DNA of 64,000 nt, taken from Beijerinckiaceae bacterium. Lineage in GTDB: Bacteria > Pseudomonadota > Alphaproteobacteria > Rhizobiales > Beijerinckiaceae. The stretch is from positions 1 through 64,000 of the forward strand of contig JAIETL010000009.1 in assembly GCA_019745195.1 (NCBI GenBank), in the 5' to 3' direction. Of this stretch, positions 1 through 8,254 are shown piece after piece (position 1 is the stretch's first letter; the number at the start of each line of letters is the position of its first letter). The notes below the pieces were generated by a model, which worked only from the letters and a program-made list of their open reading frames with translations, was not told the DNA's origin and did no database searches. Both the position numbers and the translations under genes were made by a program.

Positions 1-326
1 CGCGGCGCGCCATCGGGAGCGCGCGGCGGACGCTCGCCACTGTCCTGACGGTCGCCGCGACCGGGCCGTTCGGCGCCGGCCGGACGCTCGCCGCGCTCGG
101 GACGTTCGGCTCCTGCGGGACGCTCGGGGCGCGCCTCGCCGGGCGCACGCGGCGCAGCCGGAGGACGGGGGCGCTGCGGGCGCTCGCCATCTTCGGCGGG
201 AGCCGGGGCCTGCGCGGTCTGGAATGTCGAGGGAGCGGCGAATCCGCCCTGCGAAAGCGTCAGCGCCGGAAGAACCGTGCCGATGAGCAGCCAGGTCCTC
301 GCCTGAGCAAGAGTTTTGGCGCGCAT
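1..326 (-). CDS. Exported Arg/Pro/Glu-rich protein, N-terminal part only
   Basis: Only the first 108 codons lie in the window; the gene runs off the left edge. The ATG at 326 opens a basic N-terminus (MRAKTLAQARTW), a hydrophobic stretch (LLIGTVLPALTL) and a likely signal-peptidase site near Gly-Phe-Ala-Ala, residues 27-30. From about residue 40 the protein is low complexity, dominated by Pro, Arg, Glu and Gly in degenerate repeats of the type GAERPERGERPA. Such linkers often join a signal peptide to an OmpA-like or other envelope domain, but that domain is outside the window, so no function is assigned. The coding reading rests on an uninterrupted frame plus the signal-peptide pattern. Confidence 0.6.
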   Translation of the reverse strand, partial: MRAKTLAQARTWLLIGTVLPALTLSQGGFAAPSTFQTAQAPAPAEDGERPQRPRPPAAPRAPGEARPERPAGAERPERGERPAGAERPGRGDRQDSGERPPRAPDGAP

Positions 327-476
327 CCGTGTGTCGTTTTTCAAGATGATGATCCGTTTTCCGTTTCACTGGCGGGCATCAGCGCGCCGGAGCGCTGAAC
401 CCGTGGTGAACCGAAAACGGCCGAAATCGGGCGGTGTTCCGCCTGCCGTTTGGGCAATCAGGGTCGAAAACCGCGC

Positions 477-1376
477 TCAGAGCCCGGCCTGGCCCTTCAC
501 ATAGGCGGCGATCTCGTCATGACGCGCGAACCAGACCGAGCCCCGCGCCTTGGCGTGGGCGATCAGTTTCTCGAGGATCCAGAAGCGCGAGCGGTAGGTG
601 ATGATGTGCGGGTGCATGGTCAGCAGGAAAAGCCCGCCGGCCTCGTAAGCGCCATCGAATTCGCGCCGGAAGATGTCGTAGACGGCCTCGGGCGCGGTGT
701 AGGGCCTTAGGCTCTGAAAGCGGTTCATGTTGAAATAGACCGCGTCGTCGCGGATCCATTCGACCGGCAGTTCGACCATGCCGGTCGGCTCGCCCCTGTC
801 GATCAGCTCATAGGGGTCGTCGTCGGCGAAGAGCGAGGAATCATAGAGCAGGCCGAGCTCGCGCTGGATCGCCAGCGTGACTTCGGAAAAATCCCAGGAG
901 GGGGTGCGCATCCCGACCGGGCGGATGCCGGTGATCTTTTCCAGCGTATCGGCGGCGCGGAAATGCAGTTCGCGCTCCTTCTCCGGCGGGACGGCGGTGT
1001 TGACCTCATGGATCCAGCCATGCAGGCCGATCTCGTGGCCTTCCGCGATGACGCGGCGCTGCTCGTCGGGGTGCAGCAGCGCGGCGACCGCAGGCACGAA
1101 GAAGCTCGCCTTGATGTCCTCGCGCTTCAGCATCTCGAGGATGCGCGGCACGCCGACGCGTGTCCCGTACTGCCCCCATGAAAGCCGGCCGACCGACTTG
1201 CCGCCGTCGCGCAATTCGTTGGTTTCGTGGTCGGCGTCGAACGACAGCGCCACCGCGCAGCGCGCGCCACCCGGCCAGGTCGCGGGCTTGAGGCTGCGGC
1301 CGGCACGGACGCGGTCGACCTTTGCGCGCCAGGTTTCTTCCGGCCACTGCCAGGGTTCGAGCGGAGTATCGGTCAT
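477..1376 (-). CDS. Polysaccharide deacetylase family protein (NodB fold, CE4)
   Basis: A 299-residue protein of the NodB-homology (CE4) family, which removes acetyl or related groups from N-acetyl sugars or small amides using a divalent metal. The metal-site signature is visible: SFDADHE with D47/D49, then HGWIH with H119 and H123, and a later MRTPSWDFS motif. The DADHE form resembles the soluble HpPgdA-like/PuuE-like branch more than secreted chitin deacetylases, and no signal peptide is present, so a cytoplasmic role is likely. The start at 1376 has AGAAGG about 7 bases upstream; a longer frame to 1415 has no such site. The gene appears monocistronic. The substrate cannot be read from sequence. 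Confidence 0.85.
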   Translation of the reverse strand: MTDTPLEPWQWPEETWRAKVDRVRAGRSLKPATWPGGARCAVALSFDADHETNELRDGGKSVGRLSWGQYGTRVGVPRILEMLKREDIKASFFVPAVAALLHPDEQRRVIAEGHEIGLHGWIHEVNTAVPPEKERELHFRAADTLEKITGIRPVGMRTPSWDFSEVTLAIQRELGLLYDSSLFADDDPYELIDRGEPTGMVELPVEWIRDDAVYFNMNRFQSLRPYTAPEAVYDIFRREFDGAYEAGGLFLLTMHPHIITYRSRFWILEKLIAHAKARGSVWFARHDEIAAYVKGQAGL

Positions 1377-1468
1377 GATCGTCGCCTTCTGGCCGGAGCG
1401 CTTCGCCGGCAGCAAAGCACGGCTATGACCGTGAAGGCGACAAAGCGGCGGTTGCGCCGCTGCTCATT

Positions 1469-1498
1469 CCTGCCGGGCCGCCATGCGCGCCCGGCAGG
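1469..1498. terminator. Stem-loop between deacetylase and thioredoxin-like genes
   Basis: A perfect 9-bp inverted repeat (CCTGCCGGG ... CCCGGCAGG, loop 12) starts 14 bases beyond the stop of the leftward thioredoxin-like gene. There is no clear U-tract, so it may pause or stabilise the transcript rather than terminate efficiently. A second small hairpin (GCGGCG-gttg-CGCCGC) adjoins it at about 1446-1461. Confidence 0.45.
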
Positions 1499-1511
1499 AG
1501 GTCAGCCAGCC

Positions 1512-2168
1512 TCAGCTCACCGGCGCGTATTTCACCGCGCAGCCATAAGCCCGGGTCGCGGCCTCCGAGACCGGCTTGCCGGCCTTGAGTTCCGCCACCG
1601 CCTGCCGGACATAGCTCTTGGCGCCATTGAGGCTCGCCGCGCTGGCGGACGGCTTGTCGTCGATCGCGCCCATATAGGCGAGCGTGCCCTTGGGATCGAC
1701 GATATACATGTGCGGCGTCGTGGTCGCGCCATAGGCGCGGGCGACCTTGCTGTTGGGATCGAGCAGGATCGCGGCGGGCGCGGCGTCGCGCTTGGCGCTC
1801 AGCGCCTTGGCCTCGGGGCCTTCGACATGGCCCTGCTCGCCGACGGGCGAGGAGATCACCGAAAGCCAGACGATGCCCTCCTTAGCCATGTCCTTCTGCA
1901 GCGTCTGCATCGTCGCGCTGCTGTAGTGCTTCTTCACATAGGGGCAGTCGTGATTGGTCCATTCCAGGATCACGGTCTTGCCCGCGAACTCGGAGAGCGA
2001 GCGCAACTTGCCGTCGGCGTCGACCGCCTGGAAGGCCGGCGCGGGCGCGCCGATCTTGGCCGCGCTCTGGGCGAAGGCGGAACCGGAGGCGAGGACGAGG
2101 CCTGCGCAGGCAAGGCCGGCAACTGCGAGGCCGGCAAGAACACTCTTTCGGGTCAGGCCTGATGTCAT
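1512..2168 (-). CDS. Periplasmic thioredoxin-like / redoxin-domain protein with single active-site Cys
   Basis: This 218-residue protein has a signal peptide (basic start, hydrophobic 10-30, cleavage near SAFAQ at 31-34) and an AhpC/TSA-thioredoxin fold. The usual CxxC is replaced by CPYVKKHY with C75 only; another Cys lies near the C-terminus (AYGCAVKY). The CPYVKKHY signature is typical of a family annotated as thioredoxin-family or redoxin-domain proteins. The start at 2168 has AAGGAG 7 bases upstream. It sits 39 bases after the DsbD-like gene on the same strand, so the pair probably forms an operon in which the membrane reductase feeds electrons to this protein. A role as peroxidase or thiol-repair partner is inference. 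Confidence 0.8.
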   Translation of the reverse strand: MTSGLTRKSVLAGLAVAGLACAGLVLASGSAFAQSAAKIGAPAPAFQAVDADGKLRSLSEFAGKTVILEWTNHDCPYVKKHYSSATMQTLQKDMAKEGIVWLSVISSPVGEQGHVEGPEAKALSAKRDAAPAAILLDPNSKVARAYGATTTPHMYIVDPKGTLAYMGAIDDKPSASAASLNGAKSYVRQAVAELKAGKPVSEAATRAYGCAVKYAPVS

Positions 2169-2207
2169 GGTCAGTCTCCTTCGTGAGTTGCGTTTCGATA
2201 TTCAGGA

Positions 2208-4373
2208 TCAGGGCCGGCTGGCGGCCGTCCGGGCGTCACGGCCGGCCGCGCGGGCGGCGGCGACCAGCATGTCGGCGGTGAGAAGCTGCGGCAGGATCTC
2301 GGCCTGTCCGCCCTTCACCGCCGGATAGAACAGGTAGAGCGGCACGCCGGCCCGGCCCTGCTCGGCCAGGGCTTGGGCGATCTGGCTGTTGCGGTTGGTC
2401 CAGTCGGCCTTGAGGTAGACGACCTTGTTGGCGGCAAAAGCGTCCTTGACCTCCTGCCGCGAGAGCGCGACGCGCTCATTGGCGAGGCAGGTGATGCACC
2501 AGGCGGCGGTGAAGTTGACGAAGACGGGCTTGCCCTCCGCCTGCAGGGCCACGACGCGCTCGGGGCTCCAGGCCTGAGTGTCGCCGACTTTGGCCTGAGT
2601 ATTGGCCTCGGGCACGGCGCTCTGGAGCACGAACCACCCGGCCCCGAGCGCGACCAGAACGGCGAGCGCCGAGGTGGCGAGGCGGATGCGCCCTGCCCCG
2701 CGCGAAACCCCGATCAGCCAGACGACGAAGCCCGCCGCCAGCACGGCAACCAGAGCCGCCAGCACGCCGCCGGGACCGGCCTGCACCGAGGCGACCCAGA
2801 TCAGCCAGATCGCGGTCGCGAACATCGGAAAGGCGAAAGCCTGCTTCAACACCAGCATCCAGCGGCCGGGTTTCGGCAGCAGCCGCAAGAGACCCGGCGC
2901 GAAGGAGAGCGCCACCACCGGCAGCGCGAAGCCGAGCGCCAGCGACAGGAAGACGGACAGGCCCAGAGCGGGTGGCTGCGTGACCGCATAGCCCACAGCC
3001 GCGCCCATGAAGGGGGCGGTGCAGGGCGTCGCGACGACGACGGCGAGCGCGCCGGTCATGAACGCGCCGACGCGTCCGCCACGGCTGGCGAGGTCGCTGC
3101 CGACGCCGGCGACCGACGTGCCGACCTCGAAAGCGCCGAGCAGGTTGAAGCCGATCAGCGTCATGACCACGGCGAGCGCGATGACGAGCGGCGGCGACTG
3201 CAACTGGAAGCCCCAGCCGACCGAGGACCCAATCGCCGCAAAGCCGATGACGAGCCCGGCCAGCGCCATGAAGGTGACGACGACGCCGGCGAGAAAGAGC
3301 AGGCCCTGCTCGCGCACCTCGGTGCGGCTGGCCTGCGCCAGTTGCGCGAAGCCGAGCGCCTTTATGAACAGCACCGGCAGCACGCAGGGCATCAGGTTGA
3401 GGATCAGCCCGCCCAGAAAGGCGAAGGAGAGCGCGGCCCAGAGCGTGAGGGCCGCGCCTTCGACGGGTATGGGCATGCGCAATGTCGCGGCAGGCGGGGC
3501 GGCCGGCGTCGCGGATTGGGCGAGAAGCGCCGGCTCGGCTTCGGCCGTGACGAGCAGCGCGCGCGGCGTGCCGCCTTCGCGGAAGGTCAGGACGCCGATC
3601 TGCGCTGTCTGCTGCAGCTTGAAGGCGCTGGAGCGGGCGAGCGTCAGGCTCGCGCCCTGTCCGGACGCGGTCGCCGGCTGCGGCGCGGCATGGTCGATCA
3701 GCGTATCGGAATAGGGGAAGAAGCGCAGGTCAGCGGCAGACGCACTAACGCCGGGCAAGGAGAGCGCCAGCGCCTCGCCATCGGCCTTCAGCGAGGCCGT
3801 GAAGCCGGCCGGCTTCGGCAGGGCTGCGCGGGTCGCGTCGATGCGGGACTGCGCCGCGTCGTCCCTGACGGGCGCGGCCGCGACCGGCAGGTCGAGCGTA
3901 AAGGCGCCCTCCTCCGGAATGCAGATTTTTTCGCAGACGAGCCAGGTCGCGCTGGCCTTGAGCGTGATGGTCTGGCCAGGTTTCGCATCGGCCGGGACCG
4001 AAATCTCGACGGGCAGGAGAACCGTGCCCTCGAAGCCGAAATTGACCAGCGGCTCGACCGGCAGCGCCTTTGGCGCGGGCCACTGGATCTCGCCGGCGCT
4101 CATGCCGGCCGGCAGCGCCCAGTCGATCTTCGTCGCCTCGCCGGAATCGCCGGGATTGCGCCAATAGGTGTGCCAGCCGGGCGCGATCTTCTGGACGAGG
4201 GCGACATGGAAGCGCTCGCCCGGAGAGACCGCGTCGCGGGAGGACAGCAGCGTCGCCGAGACGCGCGGCGACGTCACGGCCGCCGATTCCGCAGCCAGAG
4301 CGAGGCCGGGCAAGGCGAGGCCGAGCGCCAGAAGCGCGCCGGCCAGACAACGATGTCGAGCGGTCGAGGCCAT
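2208..4373 (-). CDS. DsbD/ScsB-family thiol:disulfide interchange protein
   Basis: A 721-residue inner-membrane protein that moves reducing equivalents from cytoplasmic thioredoxin to periplasmic targets. Three parts are visible: a signal peptide and periplasmic DsbD-alpha-like N-domain with the pair LVCEKICIPEEG; a central multi-span domain with the paired-Cys motifs LMPCVLPVL and ATPCTAPFMG; and a C-terminal thioredoxin domain with WCITC at about residues 625-629. All expected Cys residues appear to be present. The large N-domain and length fit the ScsB-like branch. ATG 4373 was chosen because it opens directly into the signal peptide; the frame extends upstream to a TTG at 4460. The downstream redoxin gene is the likely partner. 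Confidence 0.88.
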   Translation of the reverse strand: MASTARHRCLAGALLALGLALPGLALAAESAAVTSPRVSATLLSSRDAVSPGERFHVALVQKIAPGWHTYWRNPGDSGEATKIDWALPAGMSAGEIQWPAPKALPVEPLVNFGFEGTVLLPVEISVPADAKPGQTITLKASATWLVCEKICIPEEGAFTLDLPVAAAPVRDDAAQSRIDATRAALPKPAGFTASLKADGEALALSLPGVSASAADLRFFPYSDTLIDHAAPQPATASGQGASLTLARSSAFKLQQTAQIGVLTFREGGTPRALLVTAEAEPALLAQSATPAAPPAATLRMPIPVEGAALTLWAALSFAFLGGLILNLMPCVLPVLFIKALGFAQLAQASRTEVREQGLLFLAGVVVTFMALAGLVIGFAAIGSSVGWGFQLQSPPLVIALAVVMTLIGFNLLGAFEVGTSVAGVGSDLASRGGRVGAFMTGALAVVVATPCTAPFMGAAVGYAVTQPPALGLSVFLSLALGFALPVVALSFAPGLLRLLPKPGRWMLVLKQAFAFPMFATAIWLIWVASVQAGPGGVLAALVAVLAAGFVVWLIGVSRGAGRIRLATSALAVLVALGAGWFVLQSAVPEANTQAKVGDTQAWSPERVVALQAEGKPVFVNFTAAWCITCLANERVALSRQEVKDAFAANKVVYLKADWTNRNSQIAQALAEQGRAGVPLYLFYPAVKGGQAEILPQLLTADMLVAAARAAGRDARTAASRP

Positions 4374-4524
4374 CGGCTGGGTCGTCACTCCGTTCAATGC
4401 GTCGATCTGATGCCCGAAATCGCCGGTCACCGCCAATGACAAGCGGGTGATGCCCGGCAAAGGCGGTCATTTTCGGGCAAGGCGGCAAAGGCCGCGCCAG
4501 AACAAGCCGATTGCATTCCCCTGC

Positions 4525-4639
4525 GCCCTCATCCTGAGGAGCCGCGAAGCGGCGTCTCGAAGGATGCTCCAGTTCTCACGGTCAGCACCTTCTGGAGCAT
4601 CCTTCGAGACGCGCCTGCGGCGCTCCTCAGGATGAGGGC
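4525..4639. repeat. Intergenic inverted repeat, family A copy 1
   Basis: Two ~48-bp arms in inverted orientation (4525-4572 and 4592-4639) begin and end with GCCCTCATCC / GGATGAGGGC. Each arm holds its own mini-hairpin: GCCGC-gaa-GCGGC on the left and GCGCC-tgc-GGCGC on the right. The same element recurs at 28484-28584. It lies between the divergent DsbD-like and SDR genes. Confidence 0.85.
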
Positions 4640-4734
4640 TGAAGGGAAACATGCGATTGGTCGGCGCGCCATGATGTCGCCCCTTGGCTCCCGTTGAAGT
4701 GCCGCCCCCAAGACTTCGAATCGCGAGCCTGCCG

Positions 4735-5586
4735 ATGTCCCATGCGCAAACCGTCCTTGTCCCCAACCATGTCGCCGTCGTCACCGGCGGGGCGTCAGGC
4801 ATCGGCTTTGCCGCCGCACGCGCCTTTGCGGGGCTGGGCATGAAGATCGCGATCGCCGACCGCGACACTGAGGCCCTGAAGGCGGCGGGGCAGGTTCTGG
4901 CGACGCTGGTCGGCGCGGAGAATGTGCTCGCCATGCCGACGGATGTGGGCCGGCGCGAGGACATCGTCGCGCTGCACGAGCAGGTGATCGCCCGGTTCGG
5001 GGCAGTGCATCTGCTGATGAACAATGCCGGCATGCAGCCGGGCAGCGCGATGTTCGGTCCGCATGAAAACTGGGAACGCATCCTGGCCGTCAATCTCGGC
5101 GGCATCGTCCATGGCACGCAGGTCTTCGCGCCCGGCATGATTGCCGGCGGGCAGCCGGGCCTGATCGTCAACACCGGCTCGAAGCAGGGCATCACCACCC
5201 CGCCGGGCGACCCGGCCTACAACGTCTCCAAGGCCGGTGCGAAGGCCTTCACCGAGGCGTTGCAGCACGAATTACGCGGCACGGAGGGATGCCGGGTCAG
5301 CGCCCATCTGCTGATCCCCGGCTTCGTCTACACGCCGCTGACCGCCAAGGGGCGGACCGAAAAGCCGGCCGGAGCCTGGACGCCGGAGCAGACGGTCGAC
5401 TTCATGCTCGACAGCCTGAAGCGCGGCGACTTCTACATCCTCTGCCCCGACAACGACACACCGCGCGCGCTCGACGAAAAGCGCATGGCCTGGGCGATGG
5501 GCGACATCATCGAGAACCGCCCGCCGCTCTCGCGCTGGCACGCCGATTACGGGGAGGCGTTCAAGGCGTTTGCGGAGAGGCGCTGA
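4735..5586 (+). CDS. SDR family NAD(P)-dependent oxidoreductase
   Basis: A 283-residue classical short-chain dehydrogenase/reductase. The cofactor motif TGGASGIG is near residues 18-25, the NNAG motif follows the middle of the Rossmann fold, and the catalytic segment is NTGSKQG ... YNVSKAGAK (Ser, Tyr, Lys). An acidic residue after beta-2 (IADRD) suggests NAD rather than NADP, though this is only indicative. The ATG at 4735 is preferred over an upstream TTG at 4684. The C-terminal part (about 60 residues after PGFVYTPL) is longer than in typical 250-residue SDRs. The next gene is an Lrp-type regulator with its own promoter. The substrate is unknown. Confidence 0.85.
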   Translation: MSHAQTVLVPNHVAVVTGGASGIGFAAARAFAGLGMKIAIADRDTEALKAAGQVLATLVGAENVLAMPTDVGRREDIVALHEQVIARFGAVHLLMNNAGMQPGSAMFGPHENWERILAVNLGGIVHGTQVFAPGMIAGGQPGLIVNTGSKQGITTPPGDPAYNVSKAGAKAFTEALQHELRGTEGCRVSAHLLIPGFVYTPLTAKGRTEKPAGAWTPEQTVDFMLDSLKRGDFYILCPDNDTPRALDEKRMAWAMGDIIENRPPLSRWHADYGEAFKAFAERR

Positions 5587-5617
5587 CGGCTCGCCTGCCC
5601 CTCTCCAAACCGACCTA

Positions 5618-5647
5618 TTGACTGCAGGAGGAAGATTTATCTATCTA
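5618..5647 (+). promoter_or_regulatory. Candidate sigma-70-type promoter for the Lrp/AsnC gene
   Basis: TTGACT, an 18-base spacer and TATCTA lie about 90 bases upstream of the regulator start, in unusually AT-rich sequence for this window. Matched by eye; no transcript evidence. Confidence 0.4.
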
Positions 5648-5683
5648 GCAATCTATGCGTGACGCCATAGAGATGATTATTCT

Positions 5684-5703
5684 CTCTGGATCCGATTCCA
5701 GAG
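5684..5703 (+). promoter_or_regulatory. Palindromic candidate operator upstream of the Lrp/AsnC gene
   Basis: CTCTGGA-tccgat-TCCAGAG, a perfect 7-bp inverted repeat with a 6-base spacer, ends 33 bases before the regulator start and downstream of the candidate promoter. Lrp-family proteins commonly repress their own genes, so autoregulation is a reasonable reading. Confidence 0.45.
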
Positions 5704-5736
5704 GGGTAGTCTTCTCCCAGTCAATGGATTGCGAGA

Positions 5737-6204
5737 ATGGATCAGATCGACCGGAAAATCCTGACGGTGCTGCAAGGCGACGCCAACATCTCGATCGCCG
5801 AACTGGCGGACAAGGTCGGCCTGTCGCAGACGCCGTGCTGGAAGCGGATCCAGAAGCTCGAACAGGCGGGCATCATCATCAAGCGCGTCGCGCTGGTCGC
5901 GCCGGAAAAGATCGGGCTCGGGCTGACGGTCTTCGTCCAGATCGAGACCGCCGACCATTCCGGCCCATGGCTGGAGAAGTTCGCGCAGATGGTCTCGTCG
6001 ATGCCGGAGGTGATGGAGTTCTACCGGATGGCCGGCGATGTCGACTACATGCTGCGGGTGGTGGTGGCCGACATGGCGGCCTACGACACCTTCTACAAGA
6101 AGCTGATCGAGACGATCCCGCTGAAGAACGTCACGTCGCGCTTCGCGATGGAGCGGATCAAGGCGACGACGGCCTATAAGGTGCCGGAACTGGCGCGGGT
6201 TTGA
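5737..6204 (+). CDS. Lrp/AsnC family transcriptional regulator
   Basis: A 155-residue regulator. An N-terminal winged helix-turn-helix (DQIDRKILTVLQGDANIS, then LADKVGLSQTPCWKRIQKLE) precedes a C-terminal RAM/ligand-binding domain whose typical core is visible as MPEVMEFYRMAGDVDYMLRV. Length and layout are standard. Family members form octamers or hexadecamers, bind amino acids and control local or global metabolism. The gene has its own 150-base leader with a promoter-like pair and a palindrome. Downstream comes a repeat and then a leftward SDR gene, so its target is not obvious; the flanking SDR genes are the nearest candidates. Confidence 0.9.
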   Translation: MDQIDRKILTVLQGDANISIAELADKVGLSQTPCWKRIQKLEQAGIIIKRVALVAPEKIGLGLTVFVQIETADHSGPWLEKFAQMVSSMPEVMEFYRMAGDVDYMLRVVVADMAAYDTFYKKLIETIPLKNVTSRFAMERIKATTAYKVPELARV

Positions 6205-6217
6205 TGTCTCGATTTGC

Positions 6218-6310
6218 CGTCATGGTCGGGCTTGTCCCGACCATCCACGTCTTCCGGCGTGGAGCGCTGCGCCCAAGACGTGGATGCTCGGCACAAGGCC
6301 GAGCATGACG
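6218..6310. repeat. Intergenic inverted repeat with cloverleaf potential, family C
   Basis: Imperfect inverted arms (about 6219-6254 and 6275-6310) start with CGTCATGGTCGGG and end with its counterpart. Each arm contains an internal perfect hairpin: TGGTCGGG-cttgt-CCCGACCA and TGCTCGG-cacaag-GCCGAGCA. It lies between the convergent Lrp and SDR genes, where it could also act as a bidirectional terminator. Confidence 0.8.
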
Positions 6311-6328
6311 GGCCCAGTCGGGAAGGGG

Positions 6329-7084
6329 TCAGGACCGCCCCCCATCCACCGACAGCACCTGCCCGGTGATCCAGCCGGCCTGCTCGCTCAGGAAGAACAG
6401 CGTCGCCGTCGCGATGTCCTGCGGCGTTCCCAACCGGCGGGTGTGGATGCTCTCGAGCAGGCGCTTCTGGCCGTCTTCGCCATAGCTTTCCCATTGCCGC
6501 TCGGTCGCCGGATTGGAGCGGACGAAGCCCGGCGCGACGGAATTCACCGTGATCCCGTGCGGGCCGAACTCCCAGGCGAGTTGCTTCGTCAGGCCGACAA
6601 GGGCGTGCTTGGCGCTGGAATAGGCCTGGATGCCCGTCAGGCTGGGCCTGAGGCCGGCGCCCGAGGAGATGGTGACGATGCGGCCGTAGCCGGCCCGCTT
6701 CATCGCAGGGGCCACCGCCTGCGCCAGCCAGAACGCCGAATCGACATTGGCGGCGAAGATGACGCGCCAGTCGGCCTCGGAAATCGCCTCGATCGGCCGG
6801 CCGACCTGTCCACGTACGCCGCCCGCCGCATGGACCAGCAGGTCGAGACGGCCGCTCGCGCCGACGATGTCTGCCACCAGAGCCTGCGCGGCCTGCGTCG
6901 AACCGAGATCGACGGCGTGGGCGGTCGCGCCGATGTCGGCGGCGGTCGCCGCCACGCCGGCCGCGTCGATGTCGGCGAGATGGACGGTCGCTCCGGCCTC
7001 GACCAGCGCGGCCGCGATCGCGCGGCCGATCCCTTGCGCCGCGCCGGTGACGAGGGCTACGCGATTGTCGAGACAGATCTGCAT
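6329..7084 (-). CDS. SDR family oxidoreductase
   Basis: A 251-residue classical SDR with TGAAQGIG at about residues 14-21, an HAAGG motif in place of NNAG, catalytic Ser (ISSGAG) and YSSAK, and the C-terminal signature GQVLSVDGG. Asp after beta-2 (LADID) favours NAD. Its ATG lies 28 bases inside the end of the ketopantoate-reductase-like gene, so the two are translationally coupled, and both follow the asparaginase-type gene on the same strand. The likely context is oxidation or reduction of a hydroxy or keto intermediate produced by the neighbours; the substrate is not identifiable. Confidence 0.86.
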   Translation of the reverse strand: MQICLDNRVALVTGAAQGIGRAIAAALVEAGATVHLADIDAAGVAATAADIGATAHAVDLGSTQAAQALVADIVGASGRLDLLVHAAGGVRGQVGRPIEAISEADWRVIFAANVDSAFWLAQAVAPAMKRAGYGRIVTISSGAGLRPSLTGIQAYSSAKHALVGLTKQLAWEFGPHGITVNSVAPGFVRSNPATERQWESYGEDGQKRLLESIHTRRLGTPQDIATATLFFLSEQAGWITGQVLSVDGGRS

Positions 7085-8100
7085 CGGTCCATCAGCACTT
7101 TCAAGGTCTCGAAAGCCATCGGCCGGCGGCCGTCCTCGATATCGTGGATCAGCGCGACCAGCGTCTCGATCGCGGGCGTCGGCGCCCCGGCCTGCGCGCC
7201 CAGTTCCGCGATCACGCCGATCTGCGGATCGACCTCGGTCCTGCGCTTGCGCACGGCGAGATCGCGCCAGATGCCGGAATGGGTCTTTGCGGTTCTGGAG
7301 GTGTAGTCGGCGAGCCAGGCGATCGTGGCGACCTGGCGGTCGTCGGGCGCTCCCGGCGCGAAGACCAGCGGGTCGAACTCACCGAAGCCGAGCGAGGCGA
7401 CGCCGCGCGCGGCCGCCACCGCGCCGACCTCGCGGCCGAGCGCGAGCCAGACCGGCAGACGATCGGGATCGGCGAAGTTCGCCGACATCGAGTCGTTCGT
7501 CAGCGCGGTGCCGAACAGCATCGCGCCATAGGCGAGCTTGCCCCAGAGATAGCCCCAGATGTTGTCGGTCAGGATCGCGTCGGCGTCGAAAAGCGTCAGC
7601 AGGCGATGCATCTCGCGGACACGCTGCGTCGCGCGGCCGTCGATCTCGCCGACGACGACCGCGCCGCGATTGCCGTAGAGAATCTCGCCATCCCTGAGCC
7701 AATCCGCGCCGAAATTGACGAAGCAGCCCATCGTTCGGGCCTCGCCGACGGCCTTGGCGATGGCGATCTCGTTGAGGCCGTTCTGGGCCGAGAGGACGTA
7801 GCCGTCCTCCGCGAGATGGGGTTTCAGCGCATCGAGCGCGGCCTGCGTCGCGCCGGCTTTCACCGCCAGCACGATGCGGGAGTAGGTTCCGGTCAGTTCG
7901 GCCGGCGTCACGGCCGGGACGATCTGGCGGAACTCCTCGATCGGCCCGGTGATCGCGAGACCCGTCGTGCGGCAGGCCTCGACATGCTCAGGCACGATGT
8001 CTACGAGCAGGACGGGAATTCCGGCGCGGGCCCAGTAGGCTCCCAGCGTGCCGCCGATCGCGCCCGCGCCCCAGATCAGGATGGGTTGCTGATCCGTCAA
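7057..8100 (-). CDS. 2-dehydropantoate 2-reductase (ApbA/PanE) family protein
   Basis: A 347-residue NAD(P)-dependent reductase of the ketopantoate reductase family. The N-terminal Rossmann motif is WGAGAIGGTLGAYWARAG; the catalytic Lys of the family falls in LWGKLAYGAM. It is longer than typical PanE (about 300 residues) and lies in a catabolic context, so it more likely acts on another branched 2-keto or 2-hydroxy acid than in pantothenate synthesis. The start is a TTG at 8100 with GGGGAGGG 7 bases upstream; the frame stays open to 8172, but that extension reads through the repeat. The ribosome-binding site is part of the repeat at 8109-8229. It overlaps the following SDR gene by 28 bases. 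Confidence 0.78.
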   Translation of the reverse strand: MTDQQPILIWGAGAIGGTLGAYWARAGIPVLLVDIVPEHVEACRTTGLAITGPIEEFRQIVPAVTPAELTGTYSRIVLAVKAGATQAALDALKPHLAEDGYVLSAQNGLNEIAIAKAVGEARTMGCFVNFGADWLRDGEILYGNRGAVVVGEIDGRATQRVREMHRLLTLFDADAILTDNIWGYLWGKLAYGAMLFGTALTNDSMSANFADPDRLPVWLALGREVGAVAAARGVASLGFGEFDPLVFAPGAPDDRQVATIAWLADYTSRTAKTHSGIWRDLAVRKRRTEVDPQIGVIAELGAQAGAPTPAIETLVALIHDIEDGRRPMAFETLKVLMDRCRSVSTIA

Positions 8101-8108
8101 GGACAGAC

Positions 8109-8229
8109 CCTCCCCGTCATCCCGGACAAGCGGCTCAGCCGCGCAGCTCCGGGATCCATCATAGAACGCCATCGTGCCCTACGATGGATCCCGGAGCTCC
8201 GCTTCGCTACGTCCGGGATGACGGGGAGG
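8109..8229. repeat. Intergenic inverted repeat, family D
   Basis: Outer arms CCTCCCCGTCATCCCGGA (8109-8126) and its exact reverse complement (8212-8229), with inner arms at 8144-8159 and 8184-8199. The left arm carries the hairpin GCGGC-tca-GCCGC. The repeat occupies the gap between the asparaginase-type gene and the ketopantoate-reductase-like gene and supplies the latter's Shine-Dalgarno sequence. Confidence 0.85.
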
Positions 8230-8254
8230 TTAATGAGAACTGGCTCGCGAGCCA

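Noticed and set aside
2373-4439. 688-codon open frame on the plus strand opposite the DsbD-like gene
   Set aside because: Its product is Arg/Gly/Glu-rich low-complexity sequence typical of the antisense of a GC-rich gene, and the opposite frame encodes a clear DsbD with all Cys motifs.
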